DNA of 64,000 nucleotides, from IMG/VR virus record IMGVR_UViG_3300020162_001876, positions 1 to 64,000 of that record; one strand, written 5' to 3'. Under the pieces are notes generated by a model. That model did no database searches. It worked only from the letters and a program-made list of their open reading frames with translations, and was not told the DNA's origin. Numbering within the stretch: position 1 is the first letter of the stretch; every line of letters begins with the position of its first letter. Shown piece after piece: positions 5,574 through 13,354 of the stretch. This DNA comes from a virus. Made by a program: the position numbers and the translations under genes.

Positions 5574-6239
5574 ATGTTTATGAAAAAGGTTTTATTGTTT
5601 TTAAGTTTAGTTTTTATTTTATTTTCATGTTCGGTTCCCGAAACATATGCTCCACCTTGTCTAGATGGTAGTTGTGATGCTGTTTTTAAGATTGATGAAC
5701 AAACTAACCCAGGCTCATATCAAGATGCTAATGGTGTATGGCATGTTAGATATACCGGGTTAAATTATTTTACTGTTATAGGAGATTTAGATCAATTAAA
5801 TCCAGAATATATTATTAATGGAACACCTTTAATTGAAACAGCATTTGATTCAAATTATTTTTATATAGCAAGGAATGTGTCATGGACTTACCCTATATAT
5901 TCATATTTGGGAATGTTTTCTAATGGTAATTTTTCTACCCCAATTCCTGTAGGTTATCAAACATATACTTTTTCTCAATTAAATTCTCAAACTAGTATAA
6001 TGAATTTAGCAGGATATACTATTCATAAGAATCCTCACCCCGATATTAATCATCCTGCTTATCCTACTTACTTTTCTTCTTATAGTAAGTATAATTATAA
6101 TCCGAAACAAAGTATGGTATTTTTCCCAGAAATGATAGGACAACAAGTTGAGGTTTATATTAGAGTTACTTTTAATAGTGATTTCTATGGTAGTAGGGAA
6201 GAAAAATTTTATACATTACGCATTATATTTGAAAATTAA
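5574..6239 (+). CDS. Phage-encoded lipoprotein, 221 aa
   Basis: The N-terminus MFMKKVLLFLSLVFILFSC is a lipoprotein signal peptide: basic Lys4-Lys5, hydrophobic core, and lipobox LFSC with Cys19. The start may be the ATG at 5580 (third codon) instead. The mature part is beta-rich and aromatic, with no recognised domain. It is expected to be anchored in the cell envelope. A role in superinfection exclusion or receptor masking is plausible but unproven. It leads a cluster of short overlapping genes transcribed from the box at 5541. Confidence 0.8.
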   Translation: MFMKKVLLFLSLVFILFSCSVPETYAPPCLDGSCDAVFKIDEQTNPGSYQDANGVWHVRYTGLNYFTVIGDLDQLNPEYIINGTPLIETAFDSNYFYIARNVSWTYPIYSYLGMFSNGNFSTPIPVGYQTYTFSQLNSQTSIMNLAGYTIHKNPHPDINHPAYPTYFSSYSKYNYNPKQSMVFFPEMIGQQVEVYIRVTFNSDFYGSREEKFYTLRIIFEN

Positions 6240-6251
6240 AATAAGAAAAAT

Positions 6252-6491
6252 ATGACTATAGAAGAACTAATTAAAACTCTCTCTACCTTAGATCCTAACC
6301 TAAGAGTTGTAACTCGTGGTTATGAAGGAGGATATGATGATGTAGGATGGCCTATAGATAAGGATTCTCCTAACGTTATTGATCTAGCACTTAATGTTAA
6401 TCCAGAATGGTATTATGGTAACCATGAAATGGTAAGTGAAGATCATCAGTATAGCCCAGAAACTAAAATTGTAAAAGCTATTGTGTTATGA
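6252..6491 (+). CDS. Small conserved phage protein (paralogue of 825-1046)
   Basis: 79 residues starting MTIEELIKTLSTLDPNLRVV, the same helix-then-strand opening as the protein at 825, followed by a glycine-rich, acidic part (GYEGGYDDVGWPIDKD). Function unknown. The stop codon overlaps the ATG of the next small gene (ATGA at 6488-6491), indicating translational coupling. Confidence 0.75.
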   Translation: MTIEELIKTLSTLDPNLRVVTRGYEGGYDDVGWPIDKDSPNVIDLALNVNPEWYYGNHEMVSEDHQYSPETKIVKAIVL

Positions 6492-6595
6492 AAGAGTGTA
6501 AACATGATTTTAGAGAATTTTGGAAAGTAGATTGGTTTGGAAGACTTAAACTTAAAGAGATTAAATGTATTTATTGTAATTTAAGAAAGAAATGA
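6488..6595 (+). CDS. Tiny zinc-finger-like protein, 35 aa
   Basis: The frame encodes MKECKHDFREFWKVDWFG and onward with C4-x-H6 and C27-x2-C30, the spacing of a minimal zinc ribbon. It overlaps both neighbours through ATGA junctions (6488-6491 and 6592-6595), a strong sign of a real coupled gene. Role unknown. Metal binding is inferred from the residue pattern. Confidence 0.65.
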   Translation: MKECKHDFREFWKVDWFGRLKLKEIKCIYCNLRKK

Positions 6596-6798
6596 TAGTT
6601 TTATTGTATATATGGATTTTAGTTAAGGCGTATTTGAAATTAGGATTGTTTATGGCTTCCCTTGTTACTATAATAACCTTTATAAATAATACTATAGATA
6701 AGACATGGTTTAGAGATTTTATCTTTACTCTTTTTCTTTACCCTGTAGTAATTTATTATCTTATAAAAGAATTAGAAAATGGAGATGGACCTGAATAA
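6592..6798 (+). CDS. Small membrane protein with two spans, 68 aa
   Basis: Two hydrophobic segments at about 2-32 and 43-59 (LVTIITFI, FIFTLFLYPVVIYYLI) separated by a polar turn. The C-terminus is acidic and polar. Start ATG overlaps the previous stop. No family recognised. Holin-like topology is possible but no lysis gene is next to it, so that is not proposed as its function. Confidence 0.65.
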   Translation: MIVLLYIWILVKAYLKLGLFMASLVTIITFINNTIDKTWFRDFIFTLFLYPVVIYYLIKELENGDGPE

Positions 6799-7069
6799 AC
6801 AGTTGGTTCCTTATATGGAACATATTATTAATCAAACCTTAGATATGGTTGAATCTTTATCTAAAGAAAAAGGCCTTGATGTTAAAGAGATAAGTAAGTT
6901 AATTTCTGAATTGGAAATTGAGTTTGGAGACTATACTACATTGTTATCCCCACAAATTCAAGGTAGAATAATGGAGATTAACCATTATATATTAAATAAT
7001 AATAAGATATATGAAGGGTCAAATACCTCACTTAATACCCAACCTTTTGATAATAATTCAAAGAAATAA
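6779..7069 (+). CDS. Hypothetical helical protein, 96 aa
   Basis: Predominantly helical (INQTLDMVESLSKEKGLDV, IMEINHYILNNNKIYEG) and polar. It overlaps the membrane protein gene by 20 bases. The start could also be the ATG two codons later at 6785. Unrecognised. The 96 bases after it (7070-7165) hold no gene, only an imperfect hairpin around AAGCTTCTGCCAAAAGGCTTGGCTT. Confidence 0.65.
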   Translation: MEMDLNKQLVPYMEHIINQTLDMVESLSKEKGLDVKEISKLISELEIEFGDYTTLLSPQIQGRIMEINHYILNNNKIYEGSNTSLNTQPFDNNSKK

Positions 7070-7165
7070 AAGACTTTTAAAAGCTTCTGCCAAAAGGCTT
7101 GGCTTGCAGAGAAATGTTTTGTATTTTTAGAGTACGGGAAAAGAAAATGAACAAAATAAGACGAT

Positions 7166-7468
7166 ATGAATGAGAAAGAAATAATAACGTTCACAATAAC
7201 AGGATGTAGATATTGTGAGGAATTAGAGAGAGGATTGGATAAGGAAGGGATAAAGTATAAGAATATGGATGTAAGTAGGAATAATGATATAGGAGATATA
7301 ATAGAGGGTACTTATAAATGTACTAAATATCCAATGGTAGTATTTCATAGTCCTAATCGATCATTAATTTGGTTACCTGAAACTAATTTATTACCTTCAC
7401 CTAATATTAGAATTTACGATAATATAAATCAAATAATAAAAGAAATAAAAAATGAACTTAACAGCTGA
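7166..7468 (+). CDS. Glutaredoxin/thioredoxin-like protein
   Basis: 100 residues with a thioredoxin-fold pattern: strand EIITFTITG, redox motif C14-R-Y-C17, a helix, a second strand (IKYKNMDVS) and a probable cis-proline at P56 (KYPMVVF). Glutaredoxins pass electrons to ribonucleotide reductase or reduce disulfides. T4 encodes comparable nrdC. The segment after the fold (60-100) is longer than in minimal glutaredoxins. No reductase gene lies in this window, so the partner is unknown. The end overlaps the HD gene by 17 bases. Confidence 0.8.
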   Translation: MNEKEIITFTITGCRYCEELERGLDKEGIKYKNMDVSRNNDIGDIIEGTYKCTKYPMVVFHSPNRSLIWLPETNLLPSPNIRIYDNINQIIKEIKNELNS

Positions 7469-8207
7469 ACAAATTAAAAGTAATTGGGATAGTTTAATGT
7501 CTCGTATTGATACTTACATATCAGAACCAAGACGTACTCAATTAAAAGAATTTTATGGAAATTATCAAGAACGTATCATTATGATGCCTGCTTCTTATAA
7601 AAAAGAATATCATAATGCTTTTCCTGGAGGATATGTAGATCATGTCTTGAGAGTTATAGATGGAGCTATTAAAATAAATAATATTTGGAAAGAAATGGGA
7701 GTAGATCAAGATACTTATACTACTGAAGAATTAGTATTTTCTGCTTTAAATCATGATTTAGGTAAAATAGGAGATGAAAATCACGAATCTTATATCCCTC
7801 AGACTGACCAATGGAGAAAAGATAAATTAGGAGAAGATTATATGTTTAATGATGCTTTAGCATTTGCATCAGTCCCAGATCGTTCTTTATTTTTACTCCA
7901 GTCTAACGGTATCCAATATACTTTTAATGAAATGGTTGCCATTCAGACACATGATGGTATTTATGATGAGGGAAATAAAAAATACTTAGCTACTTTTAAT
8001 CCAGGACAAAAACCTAGAACATCTTTACCTTATATTTTACATCAAGCTGATTTAATGGCTTCTCGTATTGAATTTGAAAAAGAATGGTTACCTAAATTTA
8101 AAGGTGGAAAGAAAGTAGAGATTAAAACGTCTAAACCTGTGATTAAACAACAAACTAAATTGTCTAACGCAAATGCGCCATTTGCAAATTTATTAAATAA
8201 TATATAA
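7452..8207 (+). CDS. HD-domain phosphohydrolase-like protein
   Basis: 251 residues with the HD-superfamily metal ligands in order: H64 (YVDHVLRV), H101-D102 (NHDLGKIG), H167 (QTHDG) and D200 (HQADLMASR). HD proteins hydrolyse nucleotides, cyclic nucleotides or other phosphoesters in a metal-dependent way. The substrate cannot be read here. The C-terminal 40 residues are lysine-rich and polar and outside the domain. The position between a glutaredoxin and the late sigma factor suggests nucleotide metabolism or takeover of host signalling. This is inference. Confidence 0.8.
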   Translation: MNLTAEQIKSNWDSLMSRIDTYISEPRRTQLKEFYGNYQERIIMMPASYKKEYHNAFPGGYVDHVLRVIDGAIKINNIWKEMGVDQDTYTTEELVFSALNHDLGKIGDENHESYIPQTDQWRKDKLGEDYMFNDALAFASVPDRSLFLLQSNGIQYTFNEMVAIQTHDGIYDEGNKKYLATFNPGQKPRTSLPYILHQADLMASRIEFEKEWLPKFKGGKKVEIKTSKPVIKQQTKLSNANAPFANLLNNI

Positions 8208-8482
8208 TGGAAGTTTTCATATTTTCAGTACTAGTATTAGTAGCTATAGTAGGATATATCATTTGGAATTTACTTCTTAAAGTAGAAAAATTAGAGAATA
8301 CTATTGAAGTTCAAGAAAAATATATTTTGGATTTTTACGATTTAGTAAAAACATCAGAAAATAAAATTAAAGAAATTGATTCTAAACAATTATTCCAATC
8401 AGATGATGAGGTAGGTTTTTTCTTTACTAATTTAAAAGTAATCCAAGAATCCCTTTCGGATTATATTAAATTTATAAAATAA
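8207..8482 (+). CDS. Small membrane-anchored coiled-coil protein, 91 aa
   Basis: One N-terminal membrane segment (about 3-24, VFIFSVLVLVAIVGYIIWNL) followed by a heptad-like helix (VEKLENTIEVQEKYI) facing the cytoplasm or periplasm. Its ATG overlaps the stop of the HD gene (taATG) and the sigma gene begins one base after its stop, so the three are co-transcribed. Function unknown. Confidence 0.7.
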   Translation: MEVFIFSVLVLVAIVGYIIWNLLLKVEKLENTIEVQEKYILDFYDLVKTSENKIKEIDSKQLFQSDDEVGFFFTNLKVIQESLSDYIKFIK

Positions 8483-8483
8483 T

Positions 8484-9284
8484 ATGGAGATATTAAATTC
8501 TGAAATTAAAATACTTCATATACCTCAAGAAGAAACAGAAGTACAATATACTAAAAAAGGAACAGTTCGAAAAAGAAAACCTAAAGAAAAAAAGCAATAC
8601 TTCACTCAAGATACAGAAGATGCTATTATAGAGTATTTAGCTGCAACTGATTTACATATTAGAAATAAAATTTATAACGAACGTATTAAATATGCTTTTC
8701 ATAAATTAACTGAAAATATAATTCATACATTTAAATTTTATTATACTGAAGTAGAAACAATAGCTGAACTTCAACATGAAGTAACAGCCTTTCTGCTTGA
8801 AAAACTACATTTATATAAACAATCAAAAGGTAAAGCTTATTCTTATTTTGGTACTATTGCTAAACGTTATTTAATTCTTTATAATAATAAAAATTATGAA
8901 AAGTTAAAAGGTAAAGCAGAAGTAGCAGATATAGATGAAGATAGAACTATTGTTTCTAATATAGTAAATGATTCTGAAAGTATAGATGATCCTTTAATGG
9001 GTGAAAATTATTTTATAGATAAATTTATTCAATATATGGATTTATATCTATTCAAAATATTCCCAGAAATTGAAGATGCTAAAACTGCTGAAGCTATTAT
9101 GCAGCTTTTTAAATTTAGAGAAAGTTTAGATATTTTCAATAAGAAAGGAATTTATATTTATATTAGAGAACAAACAGACCAAGATACTCCTCAAATAACT
9201 AAAGTAATAAAAAGGTTAGAAAAAGTTTATAAACGTTTACATTATCAATATCTAGATTATGGATATGTTAGCTTAAATTATTAA
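8484..9284 (+). CDS. gp55: Late-transcription sigma factor, T4 gp55-like
   Basis: 266 residues. A basic N-terminus (KKGTVRKRKPKEKKQ, about 24-38) precedes a helical core with sigma region-2-like features: KLTENIIHTFKFYYTEVETI, an HEVTAFLLEKLHLYK helix and KGKAYSYFGTIAKRYLI, which matches the aromatic promoter-melting segment of phage late sigma factors. gp55-type factors redirect host RNA polymerase to late promoters. The first AATATTTATA box (9301) lies 17 bases past its stop, just before virion genes. The family assignment is from recognisable patterns, not alignment. Confidence 0.8.
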   Translation: MEILNSEIKILHIPQEETEVQYTKKGTVRKRKPKEKKQYFTQDTEDAIIEYLAATDLHIRNKIYNERIKYAFHKLTENIIHTFKFYYTEVETIAELQHEVTAFLLEKLHLYKQSKGKAYSYFGTIAKRYLILYNNKNYEKLKGKAEVADIDEDRTIVSNIVNDSESIDDPLMGENYFIDKFIQYMDLYLFKIFPEIEDAKTAEAIMQLFKFRESLDIFNKKGIYIYIREQTDQDTPQITKVIKRLEKVYKRLHYQYLDYGYVSLNY

Positions 9285-9300
9285 AAAATTTATAAGCCTT

Positions 9301-9310
9301 ATATTTATAA
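9301..9310 (+). promoter_or_regulatory. Late-type box 1 (ATATTTATAA)
   Basis: First occurrence of the AATATTTATA-type motif, 13 bases before the ATG at 9323 and directly after the gp55-like gene. The motif is the reverse complement of the T4 late box TATAAATA. Confidence 0.6.
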
Positions 9311-9322
9311 TAAAAATATATT

Positions 9323-9688
9323 ATGGATTTTAACAATGTAGTCTTATTTGGTAAAAAGACTTTCGCTGATTTATTAAAAGAGATACATACTAATTCCTCT
9401 ACTAAAGAAAAGGAAATTAGAATAATGATAGAGCAATTAAAACCTTTTATCCATTCAGCTGGTGATGCTGTTATAATTGTTCCTCTTATTAAGGATTATT
9501 TAGATGTATCAGTTAAAAATGATGATTTATTAATTAAAATGGCGGGTATTGTTCAAAGAGCATTAAATAATACTTCAAATGGAGAAGATTTAATGATTAG
9601 TGAAGATGAAAAACAAGCTTTATTAGAAACCATCAATCAATTAGATAAACAAGTAGAAGAAATACCTGTAAGAAAATTAAACGATTAG
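9323..9688 (+). CDS. Conserved T4-type phage protein, probably virion assembly
   Basis: 121 residues, mostly helical (FGKKTFADLLKEIHTNSSTK, DAVIIVPLIKDYLDVSVKND), with an acidic C-terminus. The opening is familiar from conserved hypotheticals beside baseplate genes of large phages. No activity known. It is first in the late operon that continues through spike and baseplate genes. Confidence 0.7.
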   Translation: MDFNNVVLFGKKTFADLLKEIHTNSSTKEKEIRIMIEQLKPFIHSAGDAVIIVPLIKDYLDVSVKNDDLLIKMAGIVQRALNNTSNGEDLMISEDEKQALLETINQLDKQVEEIPVRKLND

Positions 9689-9689
9689 C

Positions 9690-10532
9690 ATGTATCCTAG
9701 TTTACAAAATAGTATATCAAATATAGCATCGGGTAAAGGAAATGGAGGTAAAAGTCTATTTTTCTTTGCTCGTGTTAATGATATTGTTTTATCAACTGAA
9801 ACTAAAACTACTAATTTTTTCCAAGAAGCAGGAGGATGGGCAGGGTTAGGCTCAATTAAATTTACTCCTATAAATTCTAAACCAGATAATGATAAACCAG
9901 TTAATTTAATAGCTAAACCTTTATTTAATAATATTTCTAAATACCCTATTTTAGAAGAGATTGTTTTAATATTAAATGCTCCTTCATATGATTTAAATAA
10001 AAAACCTGATGCTAAAACATTTTATTATTTAACCACAGTTGGTTTATGGAACAGTGTTCATCATAATGCTTTTCCTGATATACAAACCTATAAAGGTGGT
10101 GATTTAAATTTTGGTCATACATTTACTGAAAAAGAAGATATAAGAAATTTATTACCTGAAGAAGGAGATGTCTTAATAGAAGGAAGATGGGGCAATTCAA
10201 TTCGTTTTTCTTCTACTACTAAACAAAAAGTAATAAATAATCCTTGGAGTTCACAAGGTGATATTGGGATGCCTATTACTATCATTAGAAATAATCAAAC
10301 TAATATCGATATAAATCCTGATCCATGGGTTCCCGTTTATGAAGATCCTAATAATGATGGGACTTCAATTTATTTATGTGCTGGTCAAGAAATACCTTTA
10401 GAATACGCTTCTAAAAATTTACAATCATATAGTGTAACTATAGGAGCAGCTTTTAATAGTTCATTACAAATCCCAGATCCTCAGTTTACTTCTCCAAATA
10501 TATCCTCTAAACAAGCAGATAAATTAACATAA
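9690..10532 (+). CDS. Baseplate hub/spike OB-type protein
   Basis: 280 residues. A beta-rich protein with EGDVLIEGRWGNSIRFSSTT near 157-177, a phrase typical of OB-fold baseplate spike proteins. It is followed by a small protein with the repeats of a trimeric beta-helix needle (10534), so together they could correspond to the domains of T4 gp5, split over two genes and without a lysozyme domain. N-terminal 110 residues have no recognised domain. Assignment rests on pattern and context. Confidence 0.6.
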   Translation: MYPSLQNSISNIASGKGNGGKSLFFFARVNDIVLSTETKTTNFFQEAGGWAGLGSIKFTPINSKPDNDKPVNLIAKPLFNNISKYPILEEIVLILNAPSYDLNKKPDAKTFYYLTTVGLWNSVHHNAFPDIQTYKGGDLNFGHTFTEKEDIRNLLPEEGDVLIEGRWGNSIRFSSTTKQKVINNPWSSQGDIGMPITIIRNNQTNIDINPDPWVPVYEDPNNDGTSIYLCAGQEIPLEYASKNLQSYSVTIGAAFNSSLQIPDPQFTSPNISSKQADKLT

Positions 10533-10533
10533 T

Positions 10534-10968
10534 ATGGCATCTTCTTATAAACCTGAATTTCCTTACTTAGGAGACCATTTAATACTAAATTCTGGTAGAG
10601 TTACTATTAATTCTAAAGATGATTCTATAATGCTATTTGCTAAAGAATCTATTAGTTTTTCTTCTGCCGGTACTATACATTTTAATAGTGATGATGAGTT
10701 AATAATTAACTCTCCTAAAATTTATTTAGGATTAGAAACAGACGTTGACAAACCTGAACCTGCTATTAAAGGAGAAAAACTATATAATTTACTAAATTCT
10801 TTAATAGATACTTTAATTAATTTAGGAGAAGGTTTATCATACGCTAAAGATAGTAATGGTATAGGAATCCCTTCAATATCAGTATCTGGAGATAGTTTAG
10901 TAACTGATACTTTAGAACTACAAACTTTAATTGAAAAAATTAAATCTGAAAAAACTTTTCTATTATAA
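10534..10968 (+). CDS. Beta-helical spike tip-like protein
   Basis: 144 residues. Residues about 16-65 alternate short strands (LNSGRVTINSKDDSIMLFAK, then SISFSSAGTIHFNSDD, then ELIINSPKIYLG), the repeat rhythm of the gp5/VgrG trimeric beta-helix that forms the membrane-piercing needle. The rest is helical. It begins one base after the OB-type gene, which supports a joint spike complex at the baseplate centre. Confidence 0.65.
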   Translation: MASSYKPEFPYLGDHLILNSGRVTINSKDDSIMLFAKESISFSSAGTIHFNSDDELIINSPKIYLGLETDVDKPEPAIKGEKLYNLLNSLIDTLINLGEGLSYAKDSNGIGIPSISVSGDSLVTDTLELQTLIEKIKSEKTFLL

Positions 10969-12416
10969 TGGCGGTACCTAAAGGATTATCTAGAATATTA
11001 TGTGATGTGGCTCCTAAAAGAATTAGTAAAGCTACTAATCAAATACTTAAAATTTTATTTAAAATTAATGCGGTTTTAAGTGAAATTAATTCTATTGATT
11101 TTTGTAATCCTTTAGGATATATTATATCTAAAGCTTTACCTCCTGGAGGTCTTTTAGAAACTAAACTTTTAAAATATGGTAAAGATGCTTTAGATTTTAT
11201 AAATAAAATAGAAAATAAACTAAACCCTTTAAGACTTGAAGGAGAAACAGATGAACAGTATAAAACTAGAATTCAATCCTATCAAGCATCTATAGAAGAA
11301 ATTAGGTTAGCGTTAGAGGATATAATTCCTCCTGATGATTTAATTGAAATTATACCAGGTGGAGAAGGATTAGTTAAAACAATACAACAAGTAAATTTAG
11401 CATTAGTTGCTACAAGTGATACTATCGATCCTACTCAGTCTATAGTAACTAAAATTTCTATATTACAATCATTTGCTAGAAAATTAACTCCATTTTTATC
11501 ACCAATTAATATAATTACTTTATCATTAGGTAATCAACAAGCCGAGATAAATAAAAAATTAGCAGGTATAATTAAACCTGAGAGATTTAGAGAAAGTGTT
11601 GGGTTTTTAGTTAAACAAGTAAAAGCAGTTGATAAAGCCATTGTTCAAATACAAGCTACTGTTAAGTTAATTAATACTATTGTAAGAATTATTAATGTAT
11701 TAATTAAAGTATATAAATTTGTAGTTAAAATATTAAAACGTTTAAATACACCTTTAGCAGTAGGAGGTGGAGGTTCACCTGTAGTCTCACAAACTAATGC
11801 GTCAACTAATACCCAAGCTGATACTATCTCTAAAAGTAATCAAAATATTGATGATTTAGAAAAAATTACAAATATAGTATCTAACTTTTTAAAAGGACCT
11901 GTTTTATTAAATATAAAACGTATAAGAAAACAAATACTTAGATTACTAACTGGTCTTAATATTTTATATCAAAATCTTCAAGCTTGTCCTTATACAAGTG
12001 ATGATCAAGGTTTATTAAGTAATGTTCAAGGAAGTATAAATTCTTTAAATAATAGTTTAAGTATTATAGATGAATTATTCCCTACTGCTCAAACTTCTAA
12101 TTTACCTCAATTATATAATGGCTATTCAATTAATATAATTAAAGAAGAAGTAGTTGATGAAGGTATTTCTTTATTAAGAAGAAGAGTAGTAGTAGCTGAT
12201 CAAAGAGGAGTAATTGAATATGAGGGAACACCTACTTATGCTCCTGATGATCAAGTTTTAATAAAAGAAGGTCAATATTATATTGATAAACAAAATCAAA
12301 TCCGTACTAATGATACAGGTAATGATTCACCTACAGATCAAGAAGTAATAGATTTAACAACTATAGCAGGTTATAATCCTAATGATACTATTGGGGGTCC
12401 TGTAACACCTGATTAA
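10968..12416 (+). CDS. Large helical baseplate-cluster protein, 482 aa
   Basis: Long helices with alternating hydrophobics dominate residues 1-400 (AVDKAIVQIQATVKLINTIV, LNILYQNLQACPYTSDD). There is a glycine-rich linker GGGGSP near 265-270 and a polar, aspartate-rich C-terminus. ATG overlaps the preceding stop (taATG). Not a recognised family. Its location among spike and wedge genes suggests a hub or tape-measure-associated structural part. Confidence 0.65.
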   Translation: MAVPKGLSRILCDVAPKRISKATNQILKILFKINAVLSEINSIDFCNPLGYIISKALPPGGLLETKLLKYGKDALDFINKIENKLNPLRLEGETDEQYKTRIQSYQASIEEIRLALEDIIPPDDLIEIIPGGEGLVKTIQQVNLALVATSDTIDPTQSIVTKISILQSFARKLTPFLSPINIITLSLGNQQAEINKKLAGIIKPERFRESVGFLVKQVKAVDKAIVQIQATVKLINTIVRIINVLIKVYKFVVKILKRLNTPLAVGGGGSPVVSQTNASTNTQADTISKSNQNIDDLEKITNIVSNFLKGPVLLNIKRIRKQILRLLTGLNILYQNLQACPYTSDDQGLLSNVQGSINSLNNSLSIIDELFPTAQTSNLPQLYNGYSINIIKEEVVDEGISLLRRRVVVADQRGVIEYEGTPTYAPDDQVLIKEGQYYIDKQNQIRTNDTGNDSPTDQEVIDLTTIAGYNPNDTIGGPVTPD

Positions 12417-12433
12417 AATAAGTTTTAATATTA

Positions 12434-12443
12434 AATATTTATA
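12434..12443 (+). promoter_or_regulatory. Late-type box 2 (AATATTTATA)
   Basis: Only 3 bases separate the motif from the ATG at 12447. If it is a -10-like element, the message would be nearly leaderless or start inside the gene. Confidence 0.5.
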
Positions 12444-12446
12444 TGT

Positions 12447-12941
12447 ATGAAATTAGATGCATTTAGAAAAATTATAAGAGAAGAAGTAAAGAAAGCCATT
12501 CAAGAAGAAATGAGAGAAGTTCTACTTGAAGCTGTAAAATCCTCTAGTAAACCTGGGATCCAATCTACATCACCTCAAATAGTAACTAAACCTTACTCTA
12601 AAGTAGATTCTACTTACAAACCTACTTTCTCAGACATAATTGCTGAAGAAAGAAAACCTATACCCTCAACTGGTAATATAATGTTAGATTTATTAAATGA
12701 AACTGCTCAAACCGGTGAATGGAGAACTTTAAATGGAGGTGAATTTAACGCTTCACAAGCTGTAGGTTGGTCTGGAGGAGCTCCAAATATGATGGGTGGT
12801 TCTAATACCCCTGTAGTAGCTACTGTGGATGAAATGATAAAATCGCAAGGTCCTGTTAGAGATATAAATAATGTAAGTATTGATGTAGTACCTGATTTTT
12901 CAAAATTCATGGGTGCTTTAAAAGAAAAAGGTAGTATTTAA
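12447..12941 (+). CDS. Virion-cluster protein with (L/I)xE leader, 164 aa
   Basis: The first 28 residues form a charged amphipathic helix (MKLDAFRKIIREEVKKAI and onward) with L26-L27-E28 before Ala29, matching the T4 gp21 cleavage pattern (L/I)xE. The rest is polar, low-complexity and glycine-rich (about 80-115). Similar leaders recur at 31905-38524. It lies between hub and wedge genes, so a tail role is also possible. Function not known. Confidence 0.65.
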   Translation: MKLDAFRKIIREEVKKAIQEEMREVLLEAVKSSSKPGIQSTSPQIVTKPYSKVDSTYKPTFSDIIAEERKPIPSTGNIMLDLLNETAQTGEWRTLNGGEFNASQAVGWSGGAPNMMGGSNTPVVATVDEMIKSQGPVRDINNVSIDVVPDFSKFMGALKEKGSI

Positions 12942-13354
12942 TGGCTTATAGTATAATTAATATTAGTCCTTTAGATTTACAACCTAGTAAAGGAATAGGA
13001 ATTCAAGTCCCTTTTAACGGAGCTACTGGATTAAATATTACTTATACCACTAAAGATTCTATTAAATCTAATATTTTAAATTTTTTCTTAACAGGGAAAA
13101 AAGAAAGAGTAATGAATCCTTCATTTGGAGCAGGGATAAGAGAACAATTATTTGAACAAATAGTTCAAGGTACTGTTCAAAATATAGAAGATATTATTAA
13201 ATTTGGGTTAACAGATTATTTCCCTCAAATTAAATTAGATAAATTAACAGTAAACACATCTCCAGACCAAAATTTAATTCAAGTATATTTTAGTTATTCT
13301 ATAATAAACACTAATATACAAGATGAAATTTTAATAAATTTTAATAATGGCTAA
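12941..13354 (+). CDS. gp25: Baseplate wedge protein gp25-like
   Basis: 137 residues with the GPW/gp25 family pattern: an N-terminal flexible part, TKDSIKSNILNFFLTGKKER, the conserved GERvMnPsFG-like segment (ERVMNPSFGAGIREQLFEQI) and a C-terminal strand region with VNTSPDQNLIQVYFSYSI. gp25 nucleates sheath polymerisation and belongs to the wedge with gp6. It overlaps the gp6 gene by 8 bases, the expected arrangement. Confidence 0.9.
   Translation: MAYSIINISPLDLQPSKGIGIQVPFNGATGLNITYTTKDSIKSNILNFFLTGKKERVMNPSFGAGIREQLFEQIVQGTVQNIEDIIKFGLTDYFPQIKLDKLTVNTSPDQNLIQVYFSYSIINTNIQDEILINFNNG

Noticed and set aside
6592-6798. Holin
   Set aside because: Topology fits but there is no endolysin or spanin next to it, and small membrane proteins are frequent in early regions.
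7147-7173. 8-codon frame MNKIRRYE before the glutaredoxin gene
   Set aside because: Too short to support. It could be a leader peptide but no attenuator structure was seen.
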